Assembly (NCBI RefSeq): GCF_001766835.1
Contig: NZ_LKEU01000030.1
Span: forward strand, 62,001-126,000
Length of the DNA: 64,000 nucleotides
Direction of reading: 5' to 3'
From: Acetobacterium wieringae
GTDB lineage: Bacteria; Bacillota; Clostridia; Eubacteriales; Eubacteriaceae
Below the pieces are notes generated by a model. It was not told the DNA's origin. It did no database searches and worked only from the letters and a program-made list of their open reading frames with translations. Positions 1-8,408 of this stretch are shown here, one piece after another. The position numbers were made by a program, and so were the translations under genes. Every line of letters starts with the position of its first letter. The stretch's first letter is position 1.

Positions 1-322
1 TCGAGATAAGCACGGGCATCAAAAAAAGCGAGAGCATTACGTAAAAAACAGGATAATGAACCATGAACAGAATCATGACAATGGCCTGACATCCAACGAT
101 GATAAAGTAAGGGGTGACAGTTGTATTTAAGCGAATCAGCTTTTTTAAAACAATAAGAATTATAACTTCAAGTAAAAGCGGGAATAGAAAGCGTTCCAGG
201 AAAAAAGATTGGGGAGCCAGACTGGAAAAAAACAGATTAAGCAGTGTCACTGACGATGAAACGCCAATGGCAATCCATAAATATGTAATGATGTGTGTGT
301 ACCAATTCTTGTTTAAATGCAA
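1..322 (-). CDS. N-terminal part of an integral membrane protein (cut by window edge)
   Basis: A minus-strand reading frame stays open for 107 codons from a TTG start at 322 to the left edge. An AGGAGG at 331-336 lies 8 nt upstream of the TTG, which decides the start; no ATG occurs nearby. The translation begins MHLNKNWYTHIITYLWIAIG and is almost all hydrophobic, with about four predicted membrane segments (roughly residues 9-30, 42-60, 68-85 and 92-107) separated by short charged loops. A multi-TM N-terminus like this is common in membrane sensor diguanylate cyclases and HD-GYP proteins, and an HD-GYP gene lies next to it, but the catalytic part is outside the window. The product is therefore unassigned. 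Confidence 0.7.
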   Translation of the reverse strand, partial: MHLNKNWYTHIITYLWIAIGVSSSVTLLNLFFSSLAPQSFFLERFLFPLLLEVIILIVLKKLIRLNTTVTPYFIIVGCQAIVMILFMVHYPVFYVMLSLFLMPVLIS

Positions 323-423
323 AATGCTGGCCTCCTTTATAGATATTAACACATCCTGGTCGGGTTAACCATAAAACGATTATGGATGCAACCTTTTTTC
401 GGAATCTGGATGATATGGCTCAT

Positions 424-453
424 ATTGTAACATTTAACCGGTTTGTTTTTCAA
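424..453 (-). promoter_or_regulatory. Sigma-A-like promoter of the left-edge membrane gene
   Basis: On the minus strand, TTGAAA (448-453) and TACAAT (424-429) are 18 nt apart. They sit about 100 nt upstream of the TTG start at 322. Confidence 0.45.
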
Positions 454-481
454 GGTGAATAAACACGATATGGGAAAAAAG

Positions 482-510
482 AAAAAATAACGATAAAGCA
501 TCGTTATTTT
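482..510 (-). terminator. Intrinsic terminator after the HD-GYP gene
   Basis: The inverted repeat AATAACGAT / ATCGTTATT (486-494 and 500-508) has a 5-nt loop. Read on the minus strand it is followed by a T-rich tract (positions 487 down to about 475). It lies 130 nt downstream of the HD-GYP stop. The rest of 323-640 holds only a second imperfect repeat around 599-642. Confidence 0.65.
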
Positions 511-640
511 AATTTTGAGATAACTATAATTGGATAAAATTCAGAAATAGTCGAATAAAACTTAAAAAATTTTACCATTGTTAAAGAATACCCATAAGCG
601 GACAATTGCAACGCAAGAACAATTGACGACTAATTGTCGC

Positions 641-2470
641 TTATTCGTCCATCATTTGTTCCTTCAAATACTTATACATCTGGCTGAAATCGTTGAGTTC
701 ATCCTCGGATGTTGCGCTGCGAAGGGCTTCGATTTCAACAATATTGGTCACAAAAATATCCACCAGTTTGGGTTCAAAAAATTTTCCTTTTTCTTCGAGG
801 AGATAAGCTACAGCAGATTCCTGAAACCAGGCCTCTTTGTAGGAGCGGATACTGCTAAGCGCATCGTAGACATCCGCAATCGCTGTAATTCGTGCAAAGA
901 TATGGATGTCCAGCCCTGATTTACCGCTGGGATAGCCACCGCCGCCCCACTTTTCGTGATGTTCGAGAGCTACCAGAGAAGCATAACGGAGCATTTCCCG
1001 CTCGGAGCTTTTCAGAATTTCATAACCGATATTGGTGTGATACTTCATGATTTCAAACTCCTGCTCCGAAAGGCGGCCGGGTTTATGAAGGATATTTTCA
1101 CCGATCCCGATTTTTCCGACATCATGCATGGGTGATACCGCAGAGAGAATCGTCACATCACGCTCGGAGAGTCCGTACTCCCTGGCCAGATAGGCAGAAA
1201 CCCGGGCGACCCTTTTGACATGGTTAGCGGTTTCGAACGAGCGGGTTTCAATGACAGCGCCCAGTTTAGAAATCAAAACCTTCTGAGTATCCACAATTTC
1301 CTGGTTCAAATCAGCGATTTCGACCGTTTTCTGGTTAAGAATATTCTTTTCACGAATGGCATAGAGGAGGAGACCAATAATGGTGATCAGTACCCCGGTG
1401 ATCACAGAGAATAAAATAATCAAGTTTTTGTTTTTTTCAAAATAGGAGACCGGTTTATTGATTACTGTAGCGCCTTCCGGAACATAACTCAGTTGATATG
1501 TTTTTAGAACATTATAATCAAACATATATTGATAATGTGAACCATCCTCATAAACTAAGGGTGAAACGGATTGTCCGGCCCAGAGATCAAGCAGCGTATT
1601 GGCGGCACTTTCGCCATATTTATAGGAAGAAGCAACGTAGCCACCAACCACTCCAGTACCAAGGTAGAAATCCCAGAGTGCATACACCGGGTTCTTGGCG
1701 TTTTTTAAAATGTACCGGGGAACTTCATCATAATGGTAGGTTATACCATTTTTATCCCGAGAATACAAGACATAGAAAAACAGATCGGTGTCACCGCTAT
1801 TATCAACGATTGTTTTGAGTTCCTCCGGTGTTTTGTCAAAGTAGTGTTGACTTTCATATTCCGGGTATTTTTCGGCAAGCATGGACACGATGTCTGAGCG
1901 CATTTCGTTACTGGTGGTGGTTTCATCATAAATAAAATGCAGCGTTTTAATAGCTTTTGCTTGATTTTGTTCTAAAGCCAGGGCAACATTCTTTGACACA
2001 TCCGGCCGTTCTTCGATAATGACCATACCGGGAATCCCCTGACTGTAAGGTCTCAGAGAATTGATGCCCGTACTGACAACATAAGTGGTATTGGGCCAGA
2101 TTGTTTTGCCATACTGATTGTAAAACAGCAGGGCATCATCATCACAAAGGATAATACCATCCAGTGAAACCTGCTGATATTTTTGAGTCATTAGTTCAGC
2201 CAGGGCTTTAAAATTATCAGCATCTAGACTGCTTTTTGTATCTAGAAATTCATACCGGATGCGAACCTTTTCTCCTGAATCAAAAAGTACCGCTTCAATT
2301 CCTTCTTCCAAAACTCGAGTATGGTAATAATCCCGTTGATAGGACTGAACAATCAAAATCTCTTTAGTATAGATTCCCAGATCATTGGTCGTTGCGAAGA
2401 CCGCTGGAGAAAGCAGATAACAAAAAAGACCAGTAAAGAATATGAACAATATGATGCGCAACTTTTTCAT
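641..2470 (-). CDS. Membrane sensor c-di-GMP phosphodiesterase, HD-GYP type, with ABC-binding-like extracellular domain
   Basis: The 609-residue protein has a signal peptide (about 1-26). An extracellular region of about 310 residues follows, resembling the substrate-binding fold of ABC_sub_bind proteins. A single membrane helix lies near 350-372, then a coiled-coil linker and an HD-GYP domain (about 400-580). The metal and catalytic signature is visible: HDVGK with H449/D450, then HHE at 504-506 in HHEKWGGGGYP, close to the family HHExxDGxGYP. HD-GYP enzymes hydrolyse c-di-GMP to pGpG or GMP. The D in HHExxDG is replaced by G, which may tune activity. It is monocistronic with its own terminator, and the ligand is unknown. 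Confidence 0.85.
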   Translation of the reverse strand: MKKLRIILFIFFTGLFCYLLSPAVFATTNDLGIYTKEILIVQSYQRDYYHTRVLEEGIEAVLFDSGEKVRIRYEFLDTKSSLDADNFKALAELMTQKYQQVSLDGIILCDDDALLFYNQYGKTIWPNTTYVVSTGINSLRPYSQGIPGMVIIEERPDVSKNVALALEQNQAKAIKTLHFIYDETTTSNEMRSDIVSMLAEKYPEYESQHYFDKTPEELKTIVDNSGDTDLFFYVLYSRDKNGITYHYDEVPRYILKNAKNPVYALWDFYLGTGVVGGYVASSYKYGESAANTLLDLWAGQSVSPLVYEDGSHYQYMFDYNVLKTYQLSYVPEGATVINKPVSYFEKNKNLIILFSVITGVLITIIGLLLYAIREKNILNQKTVEIADLNQEIVDTQKVLISKLGAVIETRSFETANHVKRVARVSAYLAREYGLSERDVTILSAVSPMHDVGKIGIGENILHKPGRLSEQEFEIMKYHTNIGYEILKSSEREMLRYASLVALEHHEKWGGGGYPSGKSGLDIHIFARITAIADVYDALSSIRSYKEAWFQESAVAYLLEEKGKFFEPKLVDIFVTNIVEIEALRSATSEDELNDFSQMYKYLKEQMMDE

Positions 2471-2773
2471 TGATTTAGCCTCCAGTTAACAGTCTTTGTA
2501 ATATTTATACCAATAAATTTTGCTCTTAAACAAGCGGGTGCATCCATAGAAGACTAATTATTATAATTAGTAAAGGGATTTCTGGGTAAGTATAAAGCTA
2601 ATTGGAGTAAAAGGCACTGAAGTTTAGATAAAAATATGCCAGGCTTGTTTTAGAGGTGTTAATCAGGTGGTGCTTCAAAAATACCTAAGTATTTTGGATG
2701 ATTAGTCGATTACATAAACAGAGAAGCCATTGTCTTTAAAATCAGCACACAAAAAATTTGAGAAGGAGATGCC
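2471..2773. other. Intergenic region between divergent genes
   Basis: This is the 303-bp gap between the HD-GYP gene (minus) and the DUF4391 gene (plus). It holds two short AT-rich palindromes: CTAATTA-TTA-TAATTAG at 2554-2570, and AAAATAC-CTAA-GTATTTT at 2678-2695. They could be operators or just AT-rich promoter DNA. No gene or known RNA was recognised. Confidence 0.4.
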
Positions 2774-3601
2774 ATGATTGACTTGCCAGGAACCACCAAT
2801 GTATACAAGCGACTGCCCAAAGAATTGTTTTATAAATATTTAAATGACGACAGTGCGTCAAAAAAGATTTTCATCGATGAAATTCGTAGCATCATCTGGA
2901 TCAATACACTTTCACCCGAAACAATCGCACATCCAACGGGACAAAATGTTACAGAAATCGCCATCATCGAAATTATCCTAAATCGACAGGCGATCAGTTC
3001 CGCGATTCTTGAAATTATCAACCGGGAAATTGATCAATATGCGGTTTTCCTGGTTCGATACGAAGAGTGGGGTCAGCTTTGGTGCTGTGATCATCAGACA
3101 CTTAATCCCCAAACGGGTTTGTTCAATTGCCAAAACTATCATCAGACGAATTGGATGAGCGCTGATGATTTGTCACTGAAGATTAATGGTATGAATCTGG
3201 ATCAGATTTATGAGAACTTTTTTATGCAGATTGCTGGAAAAGCGTTTCCAGTCTGGAGCGATAAAAGTCAGAAAAAAAATGATGAACTGATTGAAAAAGT
3301 AGAACAAGCAGGAAAGTTCGAGCAATTGGAAAGGCTGGAAGCCACCATTAAAAATCTCGAAAGTCAGATGGGAAAAGAAATGCAGTTTGGCAAACAGGTT
3401 AAACTAGCGACAGATTTAAAAACGACACGAGAGGAATTACAAAAAATTAAACGGGGAATGTCGACCCATATTGAAATCCATCAACCGGAAATTGTGACGA
3501 CTCAGGAGGAAAAACCTGAAGGAGTAAGCGCTTATTTTCCCAATGTATATATGAAGATGCGGGATAATAGAAGAAACCGCTTTGATTATTCGTTAATCTA
3601 A
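2774..3601 (+). CDS. DUF4391 domain-containing protein
   Basis: A 275-residue soluble protein that starts MIDLPGTTNVYKRLPKELFY, characteristic of DUF4391. An aromatic and acidic central part carries a YEEWGQLWCCDHQ stretch. A predicted coiled coil (about 180-225) is followed by a basic C-terminus. The ATG has GAGAAGGAGATG upstream. DUF4391 proteins often occur beside helicase and methyltransferase genes of restriction-type defence loci; here there is no such neighbour, so the gene is an orphan and its molecular function is unknown. It is followed by its own terminator. Confidence 0.75.
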   Translation: MIDLPGTTNVYKRLPKELFYKYLNDDSASKKIFIDEIRSIIWINTLSPETIAHPTGQNVTEIAIIEIILNRQAISSAILEIINREIDQYAVFLVRYEEWGQLWCCDHQTLNPQTGLFNCQNYHQTNWMSADDLSLKINGMNLDQIYENFFMQIAGKAFPVWSDKSQKKNDELIEKVEQAGKFEQLERLEATIKNLESQMGKEMQFGKQVKLATDLKTTREELQKIKRGMSTHIEIHQPEIVTTQEEKPEGVSAYFPNVYMKMRDNRRNRFDYSLI

Positions 3602-3635
3602 AAAATGATTATATCATCAAACCAATATAGAAAAA

Positions 3636-3658
3636 GCACCCGTCGAGGGTGTTTTTTT
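3636..3658 (+). terminator. Intrinsic terminator after the DUF4391 gene
   Basis: A GC-rich stem (GCACCC ... GGGTG) around a short loop is followed by seven T residues (3652-3658), 35 nt after the stop codon. Confidence 0.8.
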
Positions 3659-3776
3659 GTAAAGCAATTCGAAGAAGGGTGGAAACAAGCAGATCAGCGA
3701 AAATGAATTGCCAGGCTTTGAAAAAAAGCTTAAAATTATAGACAGTCAAAAAACAGGGTTGGGAAAAGGAGTAACG

Positions 3777-4094
3777 ATGTTAAAACGGATACAGAATATT
3801 AAAGGAATCGGAAAACGAGTCAGAGACATTAATAAAGCACTGAATCAGGAAGGGTTTTATCTGCCCTGGAATGACAGTCAGATCGAATTGTACTTCAGAA
3901 GTTTAAAACAGGAAATGACCACAGTCGATTGGAATGATGAAGAAGGCAATAAAATCAGGTTGATTTTTACACCCCAGATTATTAAAGAAGATGGCTTTGA
4001 TACAACGATCAATGTGATTGAGGTGGAATACTATACCATTTTGCAGATTGTCGAACAGATCCGTAAACAGCTTCATACCCAAAAGCAATCATAA
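3777..4094 (+). CDS. Hypothetical protein, 105 aa
   Basis: A small soluble protein beginning MLKRIQNIKGIGKRVRDINK. I chose the ATG at 3777 because GGGAAAAGGAG ends 6 nt before it; the frame also runs upstream to a TTG at 3708 without a convincing ribosome site. The body alternates charged and hydrophobic residues and ends in a helix (VEQIRKQLHTQ). I do not recognise a family. The gene ends 2 nt before the stop of the convergent phosphoesterase gene, so the two transcripts must overlap at their 3' ends. Confidence 0.65.
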   Translation: MLKRIQNIKGIGKRVRDINKALNQEGFYLPWNDSQIELYFRSLKQEMTTVDWNDEEGNKIRLIFTPQIIKEDGFDTTINVIEVEYYTILQIVEQIRKQLHTQKQS

Positions 4095-4096
4095 AT

Positions 4097-4924
4097 CTAA
4101 GGACTGACTTCGATTGAGACAATCTCAGGGACGTTCAGGAAGCGAAAGGGCAATTTGGTCATGCCGGTGCCTTTGGTGACAAACAGGTTGGTTTGTCCCT
4201 GGCTGCCAATCGCATACAGCCCTTTGACATATTTTTTTCCATTGGCGGGCAGAATCTTCTCGGTGAGATAGGGCAGTGAGATCTGGCCGCCATGGGTATG
4301 GCCAGCTAAAACCAGCTGAACCGCATCACTGTTCATGTCATCGACAATATCTGGCTCATGGGTCAGCAGAATATTATAAGCGCCGTCCCGAGCCGCATCA
4401 GTCAGATTCAAATCAGGATTACCCCGATAAACATCATCCAGGCCTAGCACCCGCAAATTAAGCTCAGAAATATCCAGCCAGTCATTAATGAGAACCTCAA
4501 AACCGGCAGCGTTCATCAAGTCGGAATAATTGTATTGATCCAATAAGGCATACTCATGATTTCCGATAACGGCAACCTTGCCATAGGTGGCGTGGATTCC
4601 AGCCAGACTCTGAGCGATTATATCTGGATTGACGGTAAAATCGCCACTGGATCCAATCAGGTCACCGGTAAAGACAACCAGGTCGGCATTTTCCGCATTT
4701 ATCTTTGCGACAATTTGCTCGAGCTGGCCGTTGTCGTTGAATTCACCCAAATGCGTATCACCAAAAAAAACGATTTTAAGGGGGGCCTCAAGTCTGCTGC
4801 TGACCAGTTTTTCCCGATTAACCATTAAGAGATTGGGTTCTATATATCGGGCATAAGGATAGCAGCCCACCAAAAGGGAGGCTAAGGTAATGGTTGTGAT
4901 CAGTAAGAATTTTCCAAATTTCAT
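4097..4924 (-). CDS. Membrane-anchored metallophosphoesterase (YkuE-like)
   Basis: A 275-residue calcineurin-like phosphoesterase. The N-terminus is a hydrophobic anchor or lipoprotein-like signal (LLVGC near residue 21). The ordered metal-binding motifs are all present: GDTHLG (about 55), GDLIG (about 88), GNHE (about 121), THEPD (about 188) and GHTHGGQ (about 206). Proteins of this type are extracytoplasmic phosphodiesterases or phosphatases; the substrate cannot be read from sequence. The gene is transcribed alone from a start with GAAAGGAG upstream. Confidence 0.85.
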   Translation of the reverse strand: MKFGKFLLITTITLASLLVGCYPYARYIEPNLLMVNREKLVSSRLEAPLKIVFFGDTHLGEFNDNGQLEQIVAKINAENADLVVFTGDLIGSSGDFTVNPDIIAQSLAGIHATYGKVAVIGNHEYALLDQYNYSDLMNAAGFEVLINDWLDISELNLRVLGLDDVYRGNPDLNLTDAARDGAYNILLTHEPDIVDDMNSDAVQLVLAGHTHGGQISLPYLTEKILPANGKKYVKGLYAIGSQGQTNLFVTKGTGMTKLPFRFLNVPEIVSIEVSP

Positions 4925-5047
4925 CGTGACTCCTTTCGGCTCTCTGCATTATAACCCGCAAGCTTTAAAGGGTCTTTAATAATCAGGAAAAATTCTGGAG
5001 AAGGCTAAGATTGGCATGGACATTATAAGAGGCGCTCAAAAAAAGGG

Positions 5048-5100
5048 TTGACAACAGAGTACTTCGGATGTAGAATTAAATTAATTCGAAGAACGAAGTA
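5048..5100 (+). promoter_or_regulatory. marR promoter with operator-like inverted repeat
   Basis: TTGACA (5048-5053), a 17-nt spacer and TAGAAT (5071-5076) form a near-consensus sigma-A promoter. TTCG-AAGAA-CGAA (5085-5097) lies over the likely start point, and a further half-site ACTTCG (5061-5066) lies between -35 and -10. The same TTCGAA(G/C)AACGAA(G/C)T pattern recurs before the ATPase gene at 5666. This is what autoregulation by the MarR protein encoded just downstream would look like. Confidence 0.7.
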
Positions 5101-5129
5101 TTTTGCAAATATAATAAAGGAACAACCCT

Positions 5130-5627
5130 ATGAAAAATCGTCTTAATGGCAATCTGGAAACATTGATATTTGAATACCTGGACAAAATAAAATATCTTTT
5201 GTCACCGGAGATCTGGGGCAATGAAATTTTTAATTGTTCGAAAAATGAGGTGTTTGTACTGATGCTTTTGTATCGACGAAGTGATGTGAATATGACCCAG
5301 ATCGCTGACTATCTCAGTGTGCCACTGAATACGGCCACAGGGATTGTGGCCCGGATGGAAAAACGGGAGGTTGTTCTCCGCGAAAGAAGCTCAGAAGATA
5401 AACGGGTGGTCACCATTAAACTGACCGAAGTCGGCCGAGTATCAATCCAAAATATCCTCACGGAGATGATCCGTTTCGGACAATTGATAATGGATAGCTT
5501 CACTTCCGAGGAAGTCAATCTGGTATTCAAACTGGTGGATAAGGTCATCGATACCATTAACCAAGATACCGGCGCGACCGTCGAAACGCAAACCAGTTCA
5601 AAAATCAGAAAAATCATCATTGAATAA
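5130..5627 (+). CDS. MarR family transcriptional regulator
   Basis: A 165-residue winged-helix regulator. The DNA-binding part is visible as VNMTQIADYLSVPLNTATGIVARMEKREVV followed by the wing RERSSEDKRVVTIKLTEVG (about residues 52-105), the hallmark layout of MarR. Flanking helices would form the dimer interface. It stands first in a cluster with two ArsA-type ATPases and butyrate kinase. Similar palindromes lie in its own promoter and just before the first ATPase gene, so it probably represses both. The ligand is unknown. Confidence 0.9.
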   Translation: MKNRLNGNLETLIFEYLDKIKYLLSPEIWGNEIFNCSKNEVFVLMLLYRRSDVNMTQIADYLSVPLNTATGIVARMEKREVVLRERSSEDKRVVTIKLTEVGRVSIQNILTEMIRFGQLIMDSFTSEEVNLVFKLVDKVIDTINQDTGATVETQTSSKIRKIIIE

Positions 5628-5631
5628 AACG

Positions 5632-5655
5632 GCTGCCTCCGGGCAGCATCTTTTC
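5632..5655 (+). terminator. Weak terminator or attenuator after marR
   Basis: GCTGCC-TCCG-GGCAGC (5632-5647) forms a 6-bp GC stem followed by ATCTTTTC. The T-tract is short, so some read-through into the ATPase genes is likely. Confidence 0.5.
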
Positions 5656-5665
5656 AGCTGAATAC

Positions 5666-5685
5666 TTCGAACAACGAACTATTCG
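5666..5685 (+). promoter_or_regulatory. Second MarR-type operator, upstream of the first ArsA gene
   Basis: TTCG-AACAA-CGAA (5666-5678) continues into CTATTCG. It matches the site at 5085-5097 in all but two positions of the core. It ends about 40 nt before the ATPase start, a position where a bound repressor would block transcription. Confidence 0.6.
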
Positions 5686-5716
5686 AGAAAGGAATTAAAA
5701 TAGCAGGAGGAAACTT

Positions 5717-6883
5717 ATGAAGAGGATATTGATCTTTACCGGCAAAGGTGGGGTGGGAAAAACCAGTGTAGCGGCAGCCCATGCCCTTAAATCAGCTCAG
5801 CAAGGCCAAAAGACGCTGATCGTCAGTACGGATATGGCCCATAATCTGGGGGATCTCTTTAATCATCCAATTGGCAAAGAAGCGGTTACAGTGGCTGACA
5901 ATCTTGATGCTCTGGAAATCGATCCCAATTATGTGATGGAAACGGATTTTAAAAACCTGATGCAGGCCTTTAACAACATGATCGGCTCAATTAATCCGGA
6001 TGGTGCAGAAATGGATGAGTTCACGATGATGCCAGGGATGGATGAGCTGTTCGCCTTACTTAAAATTCAGGAATTATACAATGACAGCGACTATCAGCGG
6101 ATTATTGTGGACTGCGCCCCGACCGGAGAGACCCTGTCGCTGCTTAAATTCCCGGAGCTGATGTGCTGGTATATGGATAAATTCTTTCCTGTCGGCAAGG
6201 TGGCAGTACGGATTCTGTCGCCGGTTTCAAAATCATTATTTAAGATTCAATTGCCTGACCGTCATGCCATGAGTGATATTGAAACCCTCTATGTGAAGTT
6301 GATTGAGCTCCAGGAGTTGTTAAAAAATAAGGACGTATCCTCGGTCCGCTTGGTGACCATTCCGGAAAAAATGGTGGTGGCAGAAACCAAACGGAATTAT
6401 ATGTACATGAAGCTCTATAACTACAACGTCGATGGCATTTTTATCAACCGGATCTTGCCCCGGGAAATCGAAAATCCCTTTTTTGCAAAATGGATTACCA
6501 TTCAGAAAAAGTACATTGCTGAAATTGAAGCCTGTTTTGATCAAATTCCAAAATATTATATTCCCTGGTACGACACTGATTTACTGGGGCTGGACGCCAT
6601 CAACCGGATCTGTACCGAGGTCTTCACCGACAGTTGTGAGTTATTTGCGATCAAAGCAGATATTGCGGGGGAAGAATATGAGCAGACAGAAACGGGTTAT
6701 GAACTGAAACTTTATTTGCCAAATATCACCAAAGATGCGGTGGCCGTTAATCTGGCCGGGTCGGATGTGATTGTCAAAATTGGTAATTACAAGCGGAATA
6801 TTCCACTACCCAATAGCCTTAGAGGAATGACTGTCAGTTCGGCAAAATTTGACCAGAGTACCCTGGTCATTGCCTTTGAATAA
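5717..6883 (+). CDS. ArsA/Get3-family ATPase with C-terminal Hsp20-like domain (first copy)
   Basis: A 388-residue single-domain member of the ArsA/GET3 family. The deviant Walker A is GKGGVGKT (9-16), followed by STDMAHNLGD and the switch II region DCAPTGETLSLLKFPE. The last 70 residues (about 320-388) form the small Hsp20-like beta domain found in bacterial ArsA homologues. No CxxC of Get3 and no ArsA metal-binding Cys set is evident. The family uses ATP hydrolysis to move metalloids or membrane-protein clients; no arsB, arsR or arsD lies nearby, so a plain arsenite role is not supported. The start follows GCAGGAGG. Likely operon with the next three genes. Confidence 0.85.
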   Translation: MKRILIFTGKGGVGKTSVAAAHALKSAQQGQKTLIVSTDMAHNLGDLFNHPIGKEAVTVADNLDALEIDPNYVMETDFKNLMQAFNNMIGSINPDGAEMDEFTMMPGMDELFALLKIQELYNDSDYQRIIVDCAPTGETLSLLKFPELMCWYMDKFFPVGKVAVRILSPVSKSLFKIQLPDRHAMSDIETLYVKLIELQELLKNKDVSSVRLVTIPEKMVVAETKRNYMYMKLYNYNVDGIFINRILPREIENPFFAKWITIQKKYIAEIEACFDQIPKYYIPWYDTDLLGLDAINRICTEVFTDSCELFAIKADIAGEEYEQTETGYELKLYLPNITKDAVAVNLAGSDVIVKIGNYKRNIPLPNSLRGMTVSSAKFDQSTLVIAFE

Positions 6884-6906
6884 AATTAACAAGAGGAGGT
6901 TTAATA

Positions 6907-7152
6907 ATGAACCGTGAATTTATCAAGAACATGATCCTGGCCAAGCAGTATGAGCGGGATGCGTTTTTGTCCCTGCTGTCCCCATCGATTGCCCAACATG
7001 TTTCGGTGATCGAAAAGGAAGTAAAAGGGATCGTCGTTGACCTGGCCAGGGAATGGGCACTGGATGTTGGCGCAGCGGTGAGCACTGCTGAACAGGAAAA
7101 AACTGCGGGATCGGAGCATGACAAAAAAGTCAGAAAAGTATCTATCGATTAG
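6907..7152 (+). CDS. Small hypothetical protein between the two ATPases (81 aa)
   Basis: A short helical protein, MNREFIKNMILAKQYERDAF..., with a polar C-terminal tail rich in Glu and Lys. It has an excellent ribosome site (GAGGAGG, 7 nt spacing), lies 23 nt after the first ATPase and 35 nt before the second, and is clearly co-transcribed with them. No family was recognised. Its position suggests a partner or adaptor of the ATPase pair, but this is inference. Confidence 0.75.
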   Translation: MNREFIKNMILAKQYERDAFLSLLSPSIAQHVSVIEKEVKGIVVDLAREWALDVGAAVSTAEQEKTAGSEHDKKVRKVSID

Positions 7153-7187
7153 TATTATTATGTGAAGATAAAAAAAGGGGGAAGACC

Positions 7188-8348
7188 ATGCGAATTATTT
7201 TATATACCGGCAAAGGCGGGGTCGGTAAAACCAGTGTAGCGGCGGCAACGGCGGTTAAACTGGCCAAAGACGGCAAACGCGTTTTGATTATGAGTACCGA
7301 CCAAGCTCATAGTTTATCAGATTCATTTGGTGTAAAGCTTAAAAACACCCCGGTTAAGATCAGTGAGTTGCTCTGGGGGCTGGAGATTGATGCGATCCTG
7401 GAAGGGGAACGAGCCTGGGGAAATATGAAAAACTACATGAAGGAATTGTTGACGGCCCGGGCGCAGGGGGGCATTGAAGCGGAGGAATTACTGGTTTTTC
7501 CGGGACTGGAAGAATTGTTTGCATTGTTTAAAATTATCGACATTTACGAGGAAAACCAGTACGACGTGTTGATAGTCGATTGTGCGCCGACCGGCGAGAC
7601 CCTGTCGCTGCTGAAGTTTCCGGAAATGTTTGGCAATATGATTAAAACTGTACTGCCAATGAAAAAAAAGGCGGTTAAGGTGGCAGGCCCGATGGTTGAA
7701 AAGGTTATGAAAATTCCGATGCCGGAGGATAATGTCTTTGATGATGTGGAACAATTAAATGAAAAGCTCTATCAGCTACAGGCGTTGATGACCAATAAGG
7801 AAATCCTCAGCATCCGCATCGTCACGACCCCGGAGCGGATTGTCATCAAGGAGGCGAAACGAAATTTTACCTATCTGCATTTATACAATTATACGATCGA
7901 TGCCGTGATCGTCAACAAAGTCTATCCGGCGATGGCTCTTGACGGGTATTTCAGTAAATGGATCAGTCTTCAGGAAGAAGGGCTTCAGGAAATTCGCGAG
8001 AGTTTTACCCCGGTGCCGGTTTTTACGCTGATGCTACTTGATCGGGAATTGATCGGTGAAGCGATCCTGCATGAAGCTGCACAGCAGATTTTTGGTGGAA
8101 CCGACCCGGCTGGGATTTTATTTGAAGATACCATTTTTGAAGTAAAAAAAGAAGCTGATGGCTATGCGTTTATTTTAAACCTTCCGTTTGCCCAAAAAAC
8201 GGATATGAATATGGGCCAGAAAGGCAGTGAACTGATGATTCAAATAAAGAATGAAAAACGCTGTTTTACCTTACCGGACGTCCTTCGCAATAAAACGGTG
8301 CAAAGTGCCAGATATGATCAGGGTAAGCTGACGATAAAATTTGCATAA
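7188..8348 (+). CDS. ArsA/Get3-family ATPase with C-terminal Hsp20-like domain (second copy)
   Basis: A 386-residue paralogue of the ATPase at 5717, same architecture: P-loop GKGGVGKT (8-15), STDQAHSLSD, DCAPTGETLSLLKFPE, and a C-terminal Hsp20-like module (about 315-386). The two copies are close throughout but not near-identical, so the duplication is old. Two half-type ATPases encoded together could form a heterodimer, replacing the fused two-domain ArsA. The start is preceded by AAAAAGGGGGAAGACC. Confidence 0.85.
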   Translation: MRIILYTGKGGVGKTSVAAATAVKLAKDGKRVLIMSTDQAHSLSDSFGVKLKNTPVKISELLWGLEIDAILEGERAWGNMKNYMKELLTARAQGGIEAEELLVFPGLEELFALFKIIDIYEENQYDVLIVDCAPTGETLSLLKFPEMFGNMIKTVLPMKKKAVKVAGPMVEKVMKIPMPEDNVFDDVEQLNEKLYQLQALMTNKEILSIRIVTTPERIVIKEAKRNFTYLHLYNYTIDAVIVNKVYPAMALDGYFSKWISLQEEGLQEIRESFTPVPVFTLMLLDRELIGEAILHEAAQQIFGGTDPAGILFEDTIFEVKKEADGYAFILNLPFAQKTDMNMGQKGSELMIQIKNEKRCFTLPDVLRNKTVQSARYDQGKLTIKFA

Positions 8349-8408
8349 AATAAGAATTGGGTTTACAATGGAAAAAAGCAATTAAAGTGAACAGGAGAAC
8401 GGCAAACG

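Noticed and set aside
5717..8348. Arsenite-resistance operon
   Set aside because: The ATPases belong to the ArsA family, but arsB, arsC, arsD and arsR are absent and metal-binding Cys positions are not evident.
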